From assembly GCA_011375275.1 (NCBI GenBank), contig DRLW01000478.1:1-13567 (forward strand): DNA of 13,567 bases. The letters are read 5' to 3'. Positions 1 to 8,785 of this stretch are shown here, one piece after another; position 1 is the first letter of the stretch, and every line of letters starts with the position of its first letter. The stretch is from Bacteroidota bacterium (lineage in GTDB: Bacteria; Zhuqueibacterota; Zhuqueibacteria; Zhuqueibacterales; Geothermadaptataceae). The translations under genes and the position numbers were made by a program. The notes under the pieces are model-generated. The model did not search any database and had not been told where the DNA came from. It saw only the letters and a list, made by a program, of their open reading frames with translations.

Positions 1-80
1 CCTGCACCCGAATCGTTATTTTGGTTTTCCTGCAGCGGAAGACCGGAATCTCCCAGACTCAGGAATGTACCCGAAAAGAT

Positions 81-118
81 GAGATTCGGGCACTGCGCTT
101 CGCTCGGGTGGTATGACA
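81..118. repeat. Degenerate copy of a widespread intergenic repeat (TGTCATTCCGAGCGAAGCG type)
   Basis: Read on the minus strand, this stretch begins TGTCAT, contains CCGAGCGAAGCGCAGTG and ends GAATCTC. This resembles the short intergenic repeat TGTCATTCCGAGCGAAGCG...GAATCTC that recurs in many unrelated bacterial genomes, but with inserted and changed bases, so I read it as a decayed copy. Just before and inside it, CCCGAA (70-75) pairs with TTCGGG (85-90) to form a small hairpin. Recognition is from memory of the motif. A copy count in the genome is not possible from this window. Confidence 0.5.
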
Positions 119-224
119 GATGGTGGTATCCGGGCCGAGCCCAATTGGCTGAGTTTACTGAAATGTATCTGCCAGATACTTCCGGGAGCTGTATTTTCGC
201 TCCTGAGTGCTTCCGCAATTTCCC

Positions 225-253
225 TTGACTTTCAGGTGATTTTACGGTAAAAT
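225..253 (+). promoter_or_regulatory. Sigma70-like promoter for uppS
   Basis: TTGACT (225-230) and TAAAAT (248-253) are separated by exactly 17 bases. Each hexamer has one mismatch to the TTGACA/TATAAT consensus. Initiation would be expected near 260, giving a leader of about 28 bases before the uppS start. That leader contains AAGGAA (271-276) and GAGG (279-282), either of which could serve as the ribosome binding site. The fit of boxes, spacing and distance makes this the best promoter candidate in the window. Confidence 0.7.
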
Positions 254-287
254 TCATATTTTTGGTGGAAAAGGAACTGAGGCGACA

Positions 288-1070
288 GTGATACAAGATC
301 AAAACGAATTCATCGAGGAAATATTACAGGCCGGGAACCTGCCCGAACATGTTGCTATTATTATGGATGGCAACGGCCGGTGGGCAAAACAGCGCCAGCT
401 CGATCGTGTCGAAGGGCACAAGGAAGGGATCAATTCGGTACGTGAGGTCGTGCGCATTGCCGGTGAATTAGGGATCAAGTACCTGACACTGTACACTTTT
501 TCGACTGAAAACTGGAACCGCCCGAAGGGCGAAGTCAGTGCACTGATGTCGCTGCTGATGAAAACGATTCGCTCAGAGATGCAAGAGCTGAACCGGAACA
601 ATGTCCGATTACAGACGATCGGGCGTCTGGAAGATCTCCCGTTCCTCGCACGACAGGGGATGCTCCAGGCGATCAATTATCTGGAAAATAACACCGGTCT
701 CACGCTCATTCTCGCCCTGAGTTACAGCAGCCGGCGCGAACTGACGGATGCTGTTCGGGAGATCGTCGCCAGGGCTGAGCGCGGCGAACTCTCTGCAACC
801 GATGTTGACGAGCAGCTTATTTCCAACCATCTGTACACTGCCTCCCTGCCTGACCCCGACCTGCTCATCCGTACCAGTGGTGAATTACGGTTGAGTAATT
901 TTTTACTCTGGCAGCTCGCTTATACCGAAATCTTTGTGACCAGCACATTCTGGCCTGAATTCCGTGCACAGGAGTTTCTCCTGGCGATACGCGACTACCA
1001 GAACCGCGAACGGCGCTTTGGAAAAGTCAGCGAACAAATTCAACAGGAAAAACCTGCAAAAGAGGGATGA
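288..1070 (+). CDS. uppS: Isoprenyl transferase (undecaprenyl diphosphate synthase)
   Basis: This cytosolic, membrane-associated cis-prenyltransferase adds isopentenyl units to farnesyl diphosphate to make C55 undecaprenyl diphosphate, the lipid carrier for peptidoglycan and O-antigen precursors. The 260 residues match the family's usual length of about 250. Visible signatures are HVAIIMDGNGRWAK with the catalytic Asp27, EGH (His44), TLYTFSTENW, and RTSGELRLSNF with Arg195, Arg201 and Ser203. Glu214 in AYTEIF corresponds to the metal-binding Glu213 of the E. coli enzyme. The start is GTG, with GAGG five bases upstream, and all expected N-terminal residues are present. No cdsA or dxr neighbour is seen. 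The next gene begins 551 bases downstream, so uppS may be transcribed alone from the promoter at 225-253. The product identity is secure. Confidence 0.96.
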   Translation: MIQDQNEFIEEILQAGNLPEHVAIIMDGNGRWAKQRQLDRVEGHKEGINSVREVVRIAGELGIKYLTLYTFSTENWNRPKGEVSALMSLLMKTIRSEMQELNRNNVRLQTIGRLEDLPFLARQGMLQAINYLENNTGLTLILALSYSSRRELTDAVREIVARAERGELSATDVDEQLISNHLYTASLPDPDLLIRTSGELRLSNFLLWQLAYTEIFVTSTFWPEFRAQEFLLAIRDYQNRERRFGKVSEQIQQEKPAKEG

Positions 1071-1621
1071 ACCCGGTATCTCTCTACCGGTGGCCGGGAA
1101 CCGGAACGACTCTGAACAGGTTGAAATAAAGCTCACCACGCTGAGCAGCCGGAAGCTGCTGTGCAGCGTTGTTTCTGCGATAGAGCCGCGCACAGGAAGA
1201 ACAGGATCAGCGATCGTCTCCTTCAGAAGTTTATCAGTGTAATCAAAATGATGATCAACAGCACGGGTACGAAATGCTCTGGTTATCCGGTTGACTCGCC
1301 ATGCTGTGGTTTTTCACCCGGTCGCCTGTGCATCCAATGATGAACACGACCCGGTATCCCGGCTTTCCTTGTGAGCAGCGTAGTGCTGTGTTGCAATCGG
1401 GTTTATGCTTTTCTCCGGCTGCCCGGCCTGCTCGTTGTATGGCGTGAAGAATTTCAGGCTGACGGCAACATTGTTCGGGATTTGTATTTTGTCATGCGCT
1501 GTGTCCCGCATAAGACAAGAGAAACAACACGCACGGGCGCGGGATGCTGATCACGGCTTTGCCCAAAATCGACAAAATTTGACCTGAGGCAGAGGATACA
1601 TGCTCTGCTGACCCGGGAACA
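1071..1621. other. Intergenic region between uppS and the tamB-like gene, no convincing gene
   Basis: The open frames here (for example 1405-1587 on + and 1314-1511 on -) have no recognisable motif, no good ribosome binding site and unlikely composition. A hairpin CCGGTA/TACCGG (1073-1090) lies just past the uppS stop without a T-run, and GCTGC/GCAGC (1155-1167) is a second small hairpin. A weak promoter candidate for the downstream gene is TTGTCA (1489-1494), 16 bases, TAAGAC (1511-1516). Just before the next gene, GCAGAG/CTCTGC (1589-1608) forms a hairpin enclosing AGAGG and an ATG whose frame reads only M-L-C-stop (1600-1611). No tRNA or other RNA gene is recognised. Confidence 0.6.
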
Positions 1622-4600
1622 ATGAAAAAACGCAAACTATTCGTCATCACTCTCGCTGTGCTCGCACTTCTCTCCGCCGGCCTGTATTACGGCTGGCAGG
1701 TGATGGAGGTGGAAAAGAAGCTGCAGCAAAAAATACACGGCTATATCACCACCGCCTTCGGCGATGAAGTTACGGTGGAAGATGTCAGGCTCCGTCTCGG
1801 TACACTGCGCCTGAAAGGTGTGGTATATCAGCCGCAGGGGCGCTCCTTTTCTCTGCACATCCGCGAAATCTCCCTGGGTTACAGCCTCGCCAGTTTCATC
1901 AAAGGTGGCATGAAGCTGGAAAAAACCGGCAACGACATCATTTTTACCGAGCCCGTGCTGATGCTCACCAGCAGCCCGCAGGACAGCACCACCTCCCCCA
2001 GTTTTGACCCCGAGCTGATTTCCGAAATCCAAACGCAGTATAAAAAGATCGTGCGTTCCGCCGGTTTTCTGGAAAAGATCAGCATCAGCAACGGCAAAGT
2101 TCTGTACACGGGTACCCTCGGGACACGCTTTATCGCCGACACAACCCTCACTATGTTGCGCGGAATCAACGGCTGGCTGGAAACCCGCGAAAATCAGAAA
2201 ATCGTTGCCCGGCTGGCAGGCATACCCTTTACGTCGGATGAGTACAGCGCGATGATCAAGGCAGGCGGGGACCTGAGCAGCGGTGCCATCGACTCTCTCG
2301 TCGTTGAACTGAAGGAATATGACTTTTCGCGCATGCTGCCGATTTTTCAGCCGGAATATATCGAAGCCCGTGGCGGTGTTTTTTCCGGTAAAATCCGCTT
2401 CAGCGAAAATGAAGACGGCACGGGGTATGAGCTTACCGGCAAGCTCGAGATGCATGACGGCAGGATGAAAGTTCGCGACGCCAATCTCGATTTCAGCGAT
2501 ATCAATCTGACCGTACTGCTGGACAACTTTGATCTGCACATCGAACGGGGCGAGTACCGGCTCAATGGTTCTCCCTTTATTCTCACCGGCGACGTCCGCA
2601 ATATTTTCAAACCAGAGACCTATCTTTACAGTGAATCCGTACAGCTCGATATCGAGAGTTTCCTCCGGCGGGTCTATCCGAAAATTTCCATCCCCCTCAG
2701 CGGTACCGGTACGGTGGCGATTTCCTTCCTCGACAGCCTCGGCGTTCCCAGCCTCAGCGGTGCATTCCGGGCGGACAAAGTCGTGATTGCCGGCAAGCGA
2801 GAACTCAAAGATGTCGCTTTTCTGCTGGAATTCAGCAACTCGCTGCTCTCGATTCAGCAGGTGCATGCGCATAACCAGAGTCTGAGTCTCGAAGGGTTCG
2901 GCACGATGAATTTCACCCGCAAACCCTACAGCGTCGATGCGGTTCTGGTGGCGAACGGAAATTTTCTCGATATCATCCAGCCGGCTCTGCCTTTTTCCAG
3001 CCCGCGGCGGACAGGCGGCCTGACGGCGAAAGTGACAGGCCCGCTGGCCTCACCGCGTGTGGATGGTACCTTCAGTATGGATTTGAACGATCCGGGCGCA
3101 GAAAAAAGACGCCTGCTGGGTAAAATTGTGCTCGAATCACGGCGGCTCGACTTCAGCGCCAGGGCAACGACATTACCCGTGGCCGTTAATGGCCGGATCG
3201 ACGATGTTTTCAGCAATCCGGAGTATGATCTGCACATCACGCATGCGGGCCATCTGGCGCGATTGCTCGGCATCGGATATCCCGAACGACTGCAGGAGAC
3301 CTATCATCTGGAAACTGCGGTGTCAGGAGTGCAGGATTCCGTAGCACTCGATATCATCGTACGCGATAAAAAGACTGACAGACCTGAGCTGTCCCTGGTT
3401 TTTATGGCGATCAAAGAGAGCGACCAGCCGCGACGCTACTCTCTCGACGGCAACATCTTTTTGCAGCCCGGAAGAGAAAACGGGCTCGCGGTCGCTTTCC
3501 AGGGCAGTAAGACGGACAGCAGCATTCAGTTTACCCGGATCGGTAACCGTTATTGGCTCGATGGTGAGCTGCGCGTCGCTCTCGTCGATGATCGCTCGAT
3601 CTCCGGCGAGCTGCGTCTCTCAGGGGTGGATATCGGCGAGCTGCTCGAGAAAGCCGGAAACCGGAAGCGAAAAGCCGGCGGTGTGCTTGCCGGCCGCGTC
3701 AAACTCGACGGCACGGTTGATACACCCCGGCTGACAGCCGAAGCCTGGCTGATTAACGGCATGTTCAACGGCATCGGGCGGTTTAATGGCGAGCTGGCTT
3801 TGCAGGCTGATAAGGACAGTCTCGTCATCAACAAGGCAGCACTGCTGTATAATGAAAAACCATACGCTGCACTGAGCGGTGGAATGCGCTTTTCGCCTTT
3901 TGATATCGATCTCGAGCTGCAGGCTGATAAACTCGATGCCAACGAACTGCTCGTCGCCATTACCGGGCAGGACAGCATCGTCGGCGGAGAGATGAGTATC
4001 GACGCCCGTTTCAAGGGGGCGAGCTGGCCTGTGCCGGTGTACGGTTCTTTGCGGGCGAACAAAGGCAATGTCCTCTGGTTTCTTTTTGATGAATTCATCG
4101 TCGATTTCGGTGTACCCGGGAGCCGTGCAGAGCCCTCATTGTTCTCTTTTTCCGGTCTTAAGGCCGCGAGCGTGAGCTATATCAGCAATGACCAGTATAT
4201 GCTGCAGGGCAGCGGCTACTTCCCGTTCAATGGCAAAGATTCACTGCGTCTCGTACTCGAAGGGGAAGGCAATTTCCTCGCTGATTTGCACTATCTGACC
4301 GATGTTGTCCTGCAATCATCGAGCTACGGGCGGCTGCGTCTCGGCCTGCAGGGGCCGTATGACGCCATTCGCCTGTTCGATTCTGAGCTGGAGATGCATG
4401 ACGGCCGGGTTCGCCTCGCAGAGGTGACGGACTGGATCGAAGATATCACGGCCACAGTCCATACCGAAGATGATTTTATCGCCATCGATCACATGAGCGG
4501 CCGTATCGGCGATGAGGAGATCAGTGTCCGCAACTATCGCAATGCCCCGGTTGTCGTGGGAGAACTGGGCAGGCCGTTGGTTGTGGATGAGGATTGGATG

Positions 4601-5989
4601 AGTCTGGGCACGCTGCAGGTGAACTCCGGGCCCAAGGGCCTGCCCCTGAATATTCCGGGTATCATGCCGAAGGGGGATGTCGGCCGCTTCACCATCCAGG
4701 GCATGCGCGTGGCCACCGAGGACGGGCAGGCCGAATATGAGGCGGGCTTCTGGGTGGGCGGCCCGTGGCGGCGTCCGGTTTTTCGGGGCAGCGTCGTCAT
4801 GAATAATGTCAATATCAGCTACCCCTTTGAAGTCAGCGATGAGCCTGTGAACCCCCTGCTCGACTATATTTTACTCTACGGCTACTGGGATGTACTCGCC
4901 ATCGCCGGGAGGGATAATCGTTATGTCACCAATATCACCTCCGGCATCGGTATCGACAAAGTCTATATCAACATCGGTATCGATGATCAGGTCAGCGAGC
5001 TGCACTTTCTCGGTGTCCTCGGCCGGCCGGACGAAATCTGGAGCAAGCAGCAGGTCGAGATCGATTCGTTGATTTTCGGCAAGGCGGAGAGCAGCACAGT
5101 TGCGGCTGCAAATGGCGATATACCTGTACGGGTTAATGGGGTGGAGCAGGATAGCAATGCCTATGCTTTCTGGGTTAAACAGTTGGCCGATCAGCAGGAA
5201 GATGCCGGCCCGGACACCAGCAGTTTTCGTATCATCGGCAAGGTCGAATCCACACGCGGTACGATTGAATACCTCGATCTGAACTTCCGTGTCGATAAAT
5301 TCAGCGCTGAGTGGGACAAGAGCAGTCTCGATCCGGTCGTGTCTGGCAAGGCATGGACCACGGTTCCGGATTCTACCCGGCAGTATGTCTATCTCAAGTC
5401 CTATGCCCGCGACCCTGCGACGGGCGAGTTCAGCAGCCGTGGCCGGCTTGAGAATACCTATTTCAAACTCGAGTCCGAAAACCCGGCGTATAACAGCTCT
5501 CAGATGCAGGTTCTTTCCCTGCTCGGGTACACCGCGGACAAAGCCTCGCGGGTACGGATGCAGGACATGATTACCGTGGGCACGGAAAACCTGCTCATCC
5601 GTCCTTTGCTACGGCCCGTTGAGCGCAGTCTGGAGCGCTCCCTCGGGCTGGATATGGTGCGGCTGAACTCCCGGCTGACCCGAAATTTTCTGCTGATGAA
5701 CCAGGCCGCTGATCCTGACTTACGGCTGGCCCTGCTGAACAGCACCCAGCTCACCGTCGGCAAGTATCTGTCCAGCCGGATGTTTCTGCTCTATACAGGA
5801 CAGATCACCACGCTGGACAAGACATACCAGCTACCGGAAAACACCCTCGGGCTGCGCCATACCCTCGGGCTGGAGTATCGTTTTAATCCGGCTTTGCTGC
5901 TGCAAATCGGGCTGGATTATAACCCGCTGCTGACGCAGGAAAAGGATGACAAAAACATTTTGTTGCGCTATTCTTTTCCGATAAAATAG
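1622..5989 (+). CDS. TamB-like translocation/assembly module protein (AsmA-type, DUF490 C-terminus)
   Basis: This is a very large envelope protein of 1455 residues, within the usual range for TamB proteins. A basic start (MKKRK) is followed by one hydrophobic segment at about residues 6-25, fitting an inner-membrane anchor with the rest in the periplasm. The body is repetitive beta-rich sequence of the AsmA/TamB kind, predicted by family knowledge to form a hydrophobic groove. The motif EMHDGR occurs twice, near residues 276 and 924. From about residue 1100 the sequence resembles the TamB C-terminal domain, including RIIGKVESTRGTIEYL, the QVLSLLGY segment and a final TVGKYLSSRMFLLYTG...LEYRFNPALLLQIGLDY stretch. 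TamB-type proteins are implicated in phospholipid transport to the outer membrane and in barrel assembly with a BamA-family partner, and bamA lies 193 bases downstream. The ribosome binding site is weak (GGGAA, 1615-1619). Family assignment is firm, exact role is not. Confidence 0.88.
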   Translation: MKKRKLFVITLAVLALLSAGLYYGWQVMEVEKKLQQKIHGYITTAFGDEVTVEDVRLRLGTLRLKGVVYQPQGRSFSLHIREISLGYSLASFIKGGMKLEKTGNDIIFTEPVLMLTSSPQDSTTSPSFDPELISEIQTQYKKIVRSAGFLEKISISNGKVLYTGTLGTRFIADTTLTMLRGINGWLETRENQKIVARLAGIPFTSDEYSAMIKAGGDLSSGAIDSLVVELKEYDFSRMLPIFQPEYIEARGGVFSGKIRFSENEDGTGYELTGKLEMHDGRMKVRDANLDFSDINLTVLLDNFDLHIERGEYRLNGSPFILTGDVRNIFKPETYLYSESVQLDIESFLRRVYPKISIPLSGTGTVAISFLDSLGVPSLSGAFRADKVVIAGKRELKDVAFLLEFSNSLLSIQQVHAHNQSLSLEGFGTMNFTRKPYSVDAVLVANGNFLDIIQPALPFSSPRRTGGLTAKVTGPLASPRVDGTFSMDLNDPGAEKRRLLGKIVLESRRLDFSARATTLPVAVNGRIDDVFSNPEYDLHITHAGHLARLLGIGYPERLQETYHLETAVSGVQDSVALDIIVRDKKTDRPELSLVFMAIKESDQPRRYSLDGNIFLQPGRENGLAVAFQGSKTDSSIQFTRIGNRYWLDGELRVALVDDRSISGELRLSGVDIGELLEKAGNRKRKAGGVLAGRVKLDGTVDTPRLTAEAWLINGMFNGIGRFNGELALQADKDSLVINKAALLYNEKPYAALSGGMRFSPFDIDLELQADKLDANELLVAITGQDSIVGGEMSIDARFKGASWPVPVYGSLRANKGNVLWFLFDEFIVDFGVPGSRAEPSLFSFSGLKAASVSYISNDQYMLQGSGYFPFNGKDSLRLVLEGEGNFLADLHYLTDVVLQSSSYGRLRLGLQGPYDAIRLFDSELEMHDGRVRLAEVTDWIEDITATVHTEDDFIAIDHMSGRIGDEEISVRNYRNAPVVVGELGRPLVVDEDWMSLGTLQVNSGPKGLPLNIPGIMPKGDVGRFTIQGMRVATEDGQAEYEAGFWVGGPWRRPVFRGSVVMNNVNISYPFEVSDEPVNPLLDYILLYGYWDVLAIAGRDNRYVTNITSGIGIDKVYINIGIDDQVSELHFLGVLGRPDEIWSKQQVEIDSLIFGKAESSTVAAANGDIPVRVNGVEQDSNAYAFWVKQLADQQEDAGPDTSSFRIIGKVESTRGTIEYLDLNFRVDKFSAEWDKSSLDPVVSGKAWTTVPDSTRQYVYLKSYARDPATGEFSSRGRLENTYFKLESENPAYNSSQMQVLSLLGYTADKASRVRMQDMITVGTENLLIRPLLRPVERSLERSLGLDMVRLNSRLTRNFLLMNQAADPDLRLALLNSTQLTVGKYLSSRMFLLYTGQITTLDKTYQLPENTLGLRHTLGLEYRFNPALLLQIGLDYNPLLTQEKDDKNILLRYSFPIK

Positions 5990-6100
5990 TATAATTTCGG
6001 GATAGGCTCTTCATGGTTCACGGAAACCGGCTGCCCGGCTTTCGGGAAGTTGGCCCTTATTCGCCCTCGTCTGCAAAGACAGCCGCCCGATTTAGCAGCG

Positions 6101-6180
6101 AACTTTTTGCTTTACTTTGAGTTTGATCTTTTGTACTTTGGCGCAATTTTTTGGAAAAAAACAGGTGTAACAGGTATAAT
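6101..6180 (+). promoter_or_regulatory. AT-rich promoter-like stretch ahead of bamA
   Basis: The tamB-bamA spacer (5990-6182) turns strongly AT-rich from about 6091. It ends in an exact TATAAT (6175-6180), with TTGGAA (6151-6156) 18 bases upstream. Taken as a promoter it would initiate near 6187, inside the bamA coding region, so it cannot drive the annotated start. TACTTTG occurs twice (6113-6119 and 6134-6140) and weakly recalls the Bacteroidota-type TAnnTTTG box, without a well-spaced partner. No terminator is seen after tamB, so read-through from tamB remains possible. AGGT (6172-6175) is the only ribosome-binding candidate. Confidence 0.3.
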
Positions 6181-6182
6181 CG

Positions 6183-8504
6183 ATGACCAGCAAAAAACAG
6201 TTGTTTTTCTGTTTTATTTTTCTTTTTACAATCAGCGCGATTCCCTCTCTCCACTCCCAAACCGCCCGCAAAGCAAAAGTTCTCGGTCTGTCGGTTGAAG
6301 GCAATAAAACCGCAGACGCCAACCTGATCAAGGTCACTTCCGGGTTGACGGTGGGAACGACTATCTCTGCTGACGATATCCAGAACGCCATCCGCCGCCT
6401 CTGGAGTCTGGACATGTTCAGCGATATTCAGATCATCCTCGAGCGGGAAGTCGGTACCTCGGTGTATCTGAAAATCAAAGTCGAAGAATTGCCCCGGCTT
6501 GAGAAGGTTCAGCTCGAAGGAAATAAAAAGATCAAGAAAAAGGATCTCGAAAAGGAGATTACTTTTTTCCCGGGTATGTTAGTCGGGCCGGCCAAGATCA
6601 ACCAGGTGCGCAGGCAAATGCTCAAGCTCTATCGCGAGAAGGGGTATCTGCTTGCCGAGATTGAATCTGAGATTCTGCCGTCAGAATCAGAAAAAAGCGA
6701 CCGGGTTATCGTGCGCTTCAAAATCCGTGAAGGTAACAAAGTGCAGGTTGAGAAAATCACCTTTCACGGTAACGAGCGTTTCAGCGACCGCAAACTGCGC
6801 AAGCAGATGAAGGAGATCAAGGAAGACACCTGGTGGCGCGGCGCGGATTTCGATCCGGAGAAGTTCGAAGAGGACAAAAAACTCGTGCTCGATTTTTACC
6901 GTTCCGAGGGCTACCGCGATGCTGAGATCGTGCGCGACTCCCTCTACTATGGCCCGGAGAAAAAAGACATGTTCATCGATATCTGGGTGAACGAGGGCAC
7001 GCGCTATACGTTCGGAGACATCACCTTCGAAGGCAACGAGCTCTATACCGACGAGCAACTGCTCGAGATCGTCGGATTTAAAAAAGGGGACACCTACAGC
7101 TCGAAAAAACTCGAGGAATCTGTCCAGGAAAAACTCGGGACTCTGTACTATGATGCGGGCTACATCTATGCCAACATCATCCCGCAGGAAATTCCCGCCG
7201 GCGCGGATACGGTCGATATCCACTATCTGATCAACGAAGCCAAAGCGGTAAAAATCCGCAAAATCCAGATCGTCGGCAACACGCAGACCAAGGATAAAGT
7301 GATCCGGCGTGAGCTGTACATGTTCCCCGGCCAGGTGTTCAGCAAAGCTCTGCTCATGCGCAGCCAGAGAGAGGTCTGGGTGCTCAACTATTTTTCCAAC
7401 GTCGTGCCGAATATTCAGCCGGTTGACAACGAGCACATCGATGTCGTTTTTGAAGTGGAGGAGCGCGGTACCAGTACAGCGAATATGTCGGCAGGATGGA
7501 GCGAACGCGACCGCATCATCGGCAGCGTCGGTGTGGCGATGAACAACCTGTTCGGTAATGGCCAGCGCTTCGGTTTTGACTGGAATTTTGGCCGCTATTA
7601 TCAGTCCTTCCAGATCAACTTTACCGAGCCATGGTTGTTCGATACGCCGACTCTTGCCGGGTTTAGCTTTTACGACACCAGCCGCGATCCTTTTTACATC
7701 GGGTACCGGCAAAAATCCCGTGGCGGAACCCTGCGCCTCGGGCGGCGATTCCGCTGGCCGGATAACTACTTCCGCGGTGACTGGATTTATCGTATCGACC
7801 GCACCGAGCTGTCTGACTTTTCAGACTTCATCCTCAACAACAACCCGTCCGGGATCGTTACCGAGCAGTGGCCCCTGACGACGAGCGGCATCACTCAGAT
7901 CATTTCGCGTAACAGCCTGGACCGTGTGGAGTTCCCGACCCAGGGCTCGAAGTTTTCCCTTTCGACAGAAGTCGCCGGTGGTATTCTGGGCGGTAACGTC
8001 GGCTACCACAAACATCACTTCAAGGCCGAATGGTACACACCGGTGTGGTGGAAGCTCGTCTTCCGAACCAATTTTGAACTGGGTGCGATCAATGAATTTG
8101 GTTCTCAGGGAAGAATTCCTTATCTTGACAACTTCTTCCTCGGTGGGGAAGGGCTGACACGTTCCATTCCGCTGCGGGGGTATAACGATCCGCTCAGTGG
8201 CAACGGCGATCGTGTCGGTGGGCGCGCATTGCTGAAATACAACGCCGAGATCCGCATCCCGGTTTCGCCCAACCCGACGATCTATCTGCTCGCCTTTGCT
8301 GAGGCAGGCAACACCTGGGTGAACTACAAAGATGTCAACCCGTACCGCCTCAAGCGATCAGCAGGATTCGGTGCGCGTGTATTCATGCCCATGCTCGGCA
8401 TGCTCGGCTTTGACTATGCTTATGGCTTCGACAATACGATCAACCCGGACGGTACGATAACCGGAAGCTGGAAGCCGCACTTCGTCTTCGGTCAGCAGTT
8501 TTGA
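6183..8504 (+). CDS. bamA: Outer membrane protein assembly factor BamA
   Basis: BamA is the outer-membrane Omp85 protein that folds and inserts beta-barrel proteins. The 773 residues begin with a signal peptide (hydrophobic core about 7-20, likely cleavage near SLHS-QT at 25/26). Five POTRA domains follow at about residues 31-101, 105-182, 186-272, 276-352 and 356-427. Four of them open with a V.G/E.G-N type strand such as ITFHGNERF, ITFEGNELY and IQIVGNTQT. The barrel covers about 430-773. It contains the loop-6 motif as IPLRGYNDPL (Arg665-Gly666-Tyr667) and ends in the beta-signal KPHFVFGQQF with a terminal Phe. Length and five-POTRA layout favour BamA over TamA, which has three. The Shine-Dalgarno sequence is weak, but the signal peptide supports this ATG. 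It sits between a tamB-like gene and skp, the expected envelope-assembly context. Confidence 0.96.
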   Translation: MTSKKQLFFCFIFLFTISAIPSLHSQTARKAKVLGLSVEGNKTADANLIKVTSGLTVGTTISADDIQNAIRRLWSLDMFSDIQIILEREVGTSVYLKIKVEELPRLEKVQLEGNKKIKKKDLEKEITFFPGMLVGPAKINQVRRQMLKLYREKGYLLAEIESEILPSESEKSDRVIVRFKIREGNKVQVEKITFHGNERFSDRKLRKQMKEIKEDTWWRGADFDPEKFEEDKKLVLDFYRSEGYRDAEIVRDSLYYGPEKKDMFIDIWVNEGTRYTFGDITFEGNELYTDEQLLEIVGFKKGDTYSSKKLEESVQEKLGTLYYDAGYIYANIIPQEIPAGADTVDIHYLINEAKAVKIRKIQIVGNTQTKDKVIRRELYMFPGQVFSKALLMRSQREVWVLNYFSNVVPNIQPVDNEHIDVVFEVEERGTSTANMSAGWSERDRIIGSVGVAMNNLFGNGQRFGFDWNFGRYYQSFQINFTEPWLFDTPTLAGFSFYDTSRDPFYIGYRQKSRGGTLRLGRRFRWPDNYFRGDWIYRIDRTELSDFSDFILNNNPSGIVTEQWPLTTSGITQIISRNSLDRVEFPTQGSKFSLSTEVAGGILGGNVGYHKHHFKAEWYTPVWWKLVFRTNFELGAINEFGSQGRIPYLDNFFLGGEGLTRSIPLRGYNDPLSGNGDRVGGRALLKYNAEIRIPVSPNPTIYLLAFAEAGNTWVNYKDVNPYRLKRSAGFGARVFMPMLGMLGFDYAYGFDNTINPDGTITGSWKPHFVFGQQF

Positions 8505-8527
8505 TGGGCTGAAAAGCGTTGTTTGAG

Positions 8528-8574
8528 GCATGCCCGTATCTCTTCAGCCGTTGTTCCGGGCATGCGGCCTTTTT
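8528..8574 (+). terminator. Probable intrinsic terminator after bamA
   Basis: GCATGCCCG (8528-8536) and CGGGCATGC (8557-8565) form a perfect nine-base stem with a 20-base loop. TTTTT (8570-8574) follows after four bases. It begins 24 bases past the bamA stop. The long loop and the four-base gap before the T-run make it less than ideal, so partial read-through into skp is plausible. Confidence 0.55.
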
Positions 8575-8700
8575 GCGCCTTTCCGGCCGGTGCGATATCC
8601 GGTGCCGGCTTGCAGGCGAGCGAGATGGTTGCTTTTCTCGTCTTTTGAGACATCGTTTCGCCAGCCAAACAGGTCAGAAAAAGTTTTTGGAATACAATTC

Positions 8701-8785
8701 AAGGAGGGAGTGCCGTCTGGCGACGGCGCAAAGTTCAGGTGCAGCATCTGCACTGGTCTATTCAATGAATCATTTTGGAGGTCTC
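8701..8785 (+). promoter_or_regulatory. Structured skp leader with an upstream strong Shine-Dalgarno-like sequence
   Basis: AAGGAGGG (8701-8708) is a near-perfect anti-16S match but has no usable start at normal spacing. A GTG at 8710 is too close and opens a frame unrelated to Skp that ends at 8865. It is followed by two compact hairpins: GCCGTC-TGGC-GACGGC (8712-8727) and GTGCAG-CAT-CTGCAC (8739-8753). The true skp ribosome binding site GGAGG (8777-8781) comes after them. A possible -10 box, TACAAT (8693-8698), lies just before, with no good -35 element. The arrangement could be a translation-control leader or a ribosome standby site. This is inference. Confidence 0.35.

Noticed and set aside
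1314..1587. Small frames 1314-1511 (-) and 1405-1587 (+) between uppS and the tamB-like gene
   Set aside because: There is no family motif, no good ribosome binding site, and they overlap each other on opposite strands.
1637..2872. 411-codon open frame on the minus strand inside the tamB-like gene
   Set aside because: It lies wholly antisense to a well-supported protein, has no recognisable motif and is explained by codon bias keeping the opposite strand open.
6687..7712. 341-codon minus-strand frame inside bamA
   Set aside because: It is antisense to conserved POTRA and barrel sequence, and its translation resembles no family I know.
8519..8785. N-terminal extension of Skp from an upstream ATG (275-residue version)
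   Set aside because: The extra residues do not resemble Skp, would bury the signal peptide, and include a terminator hairpin. GGAGG just before GTG 8786 gives a better start.
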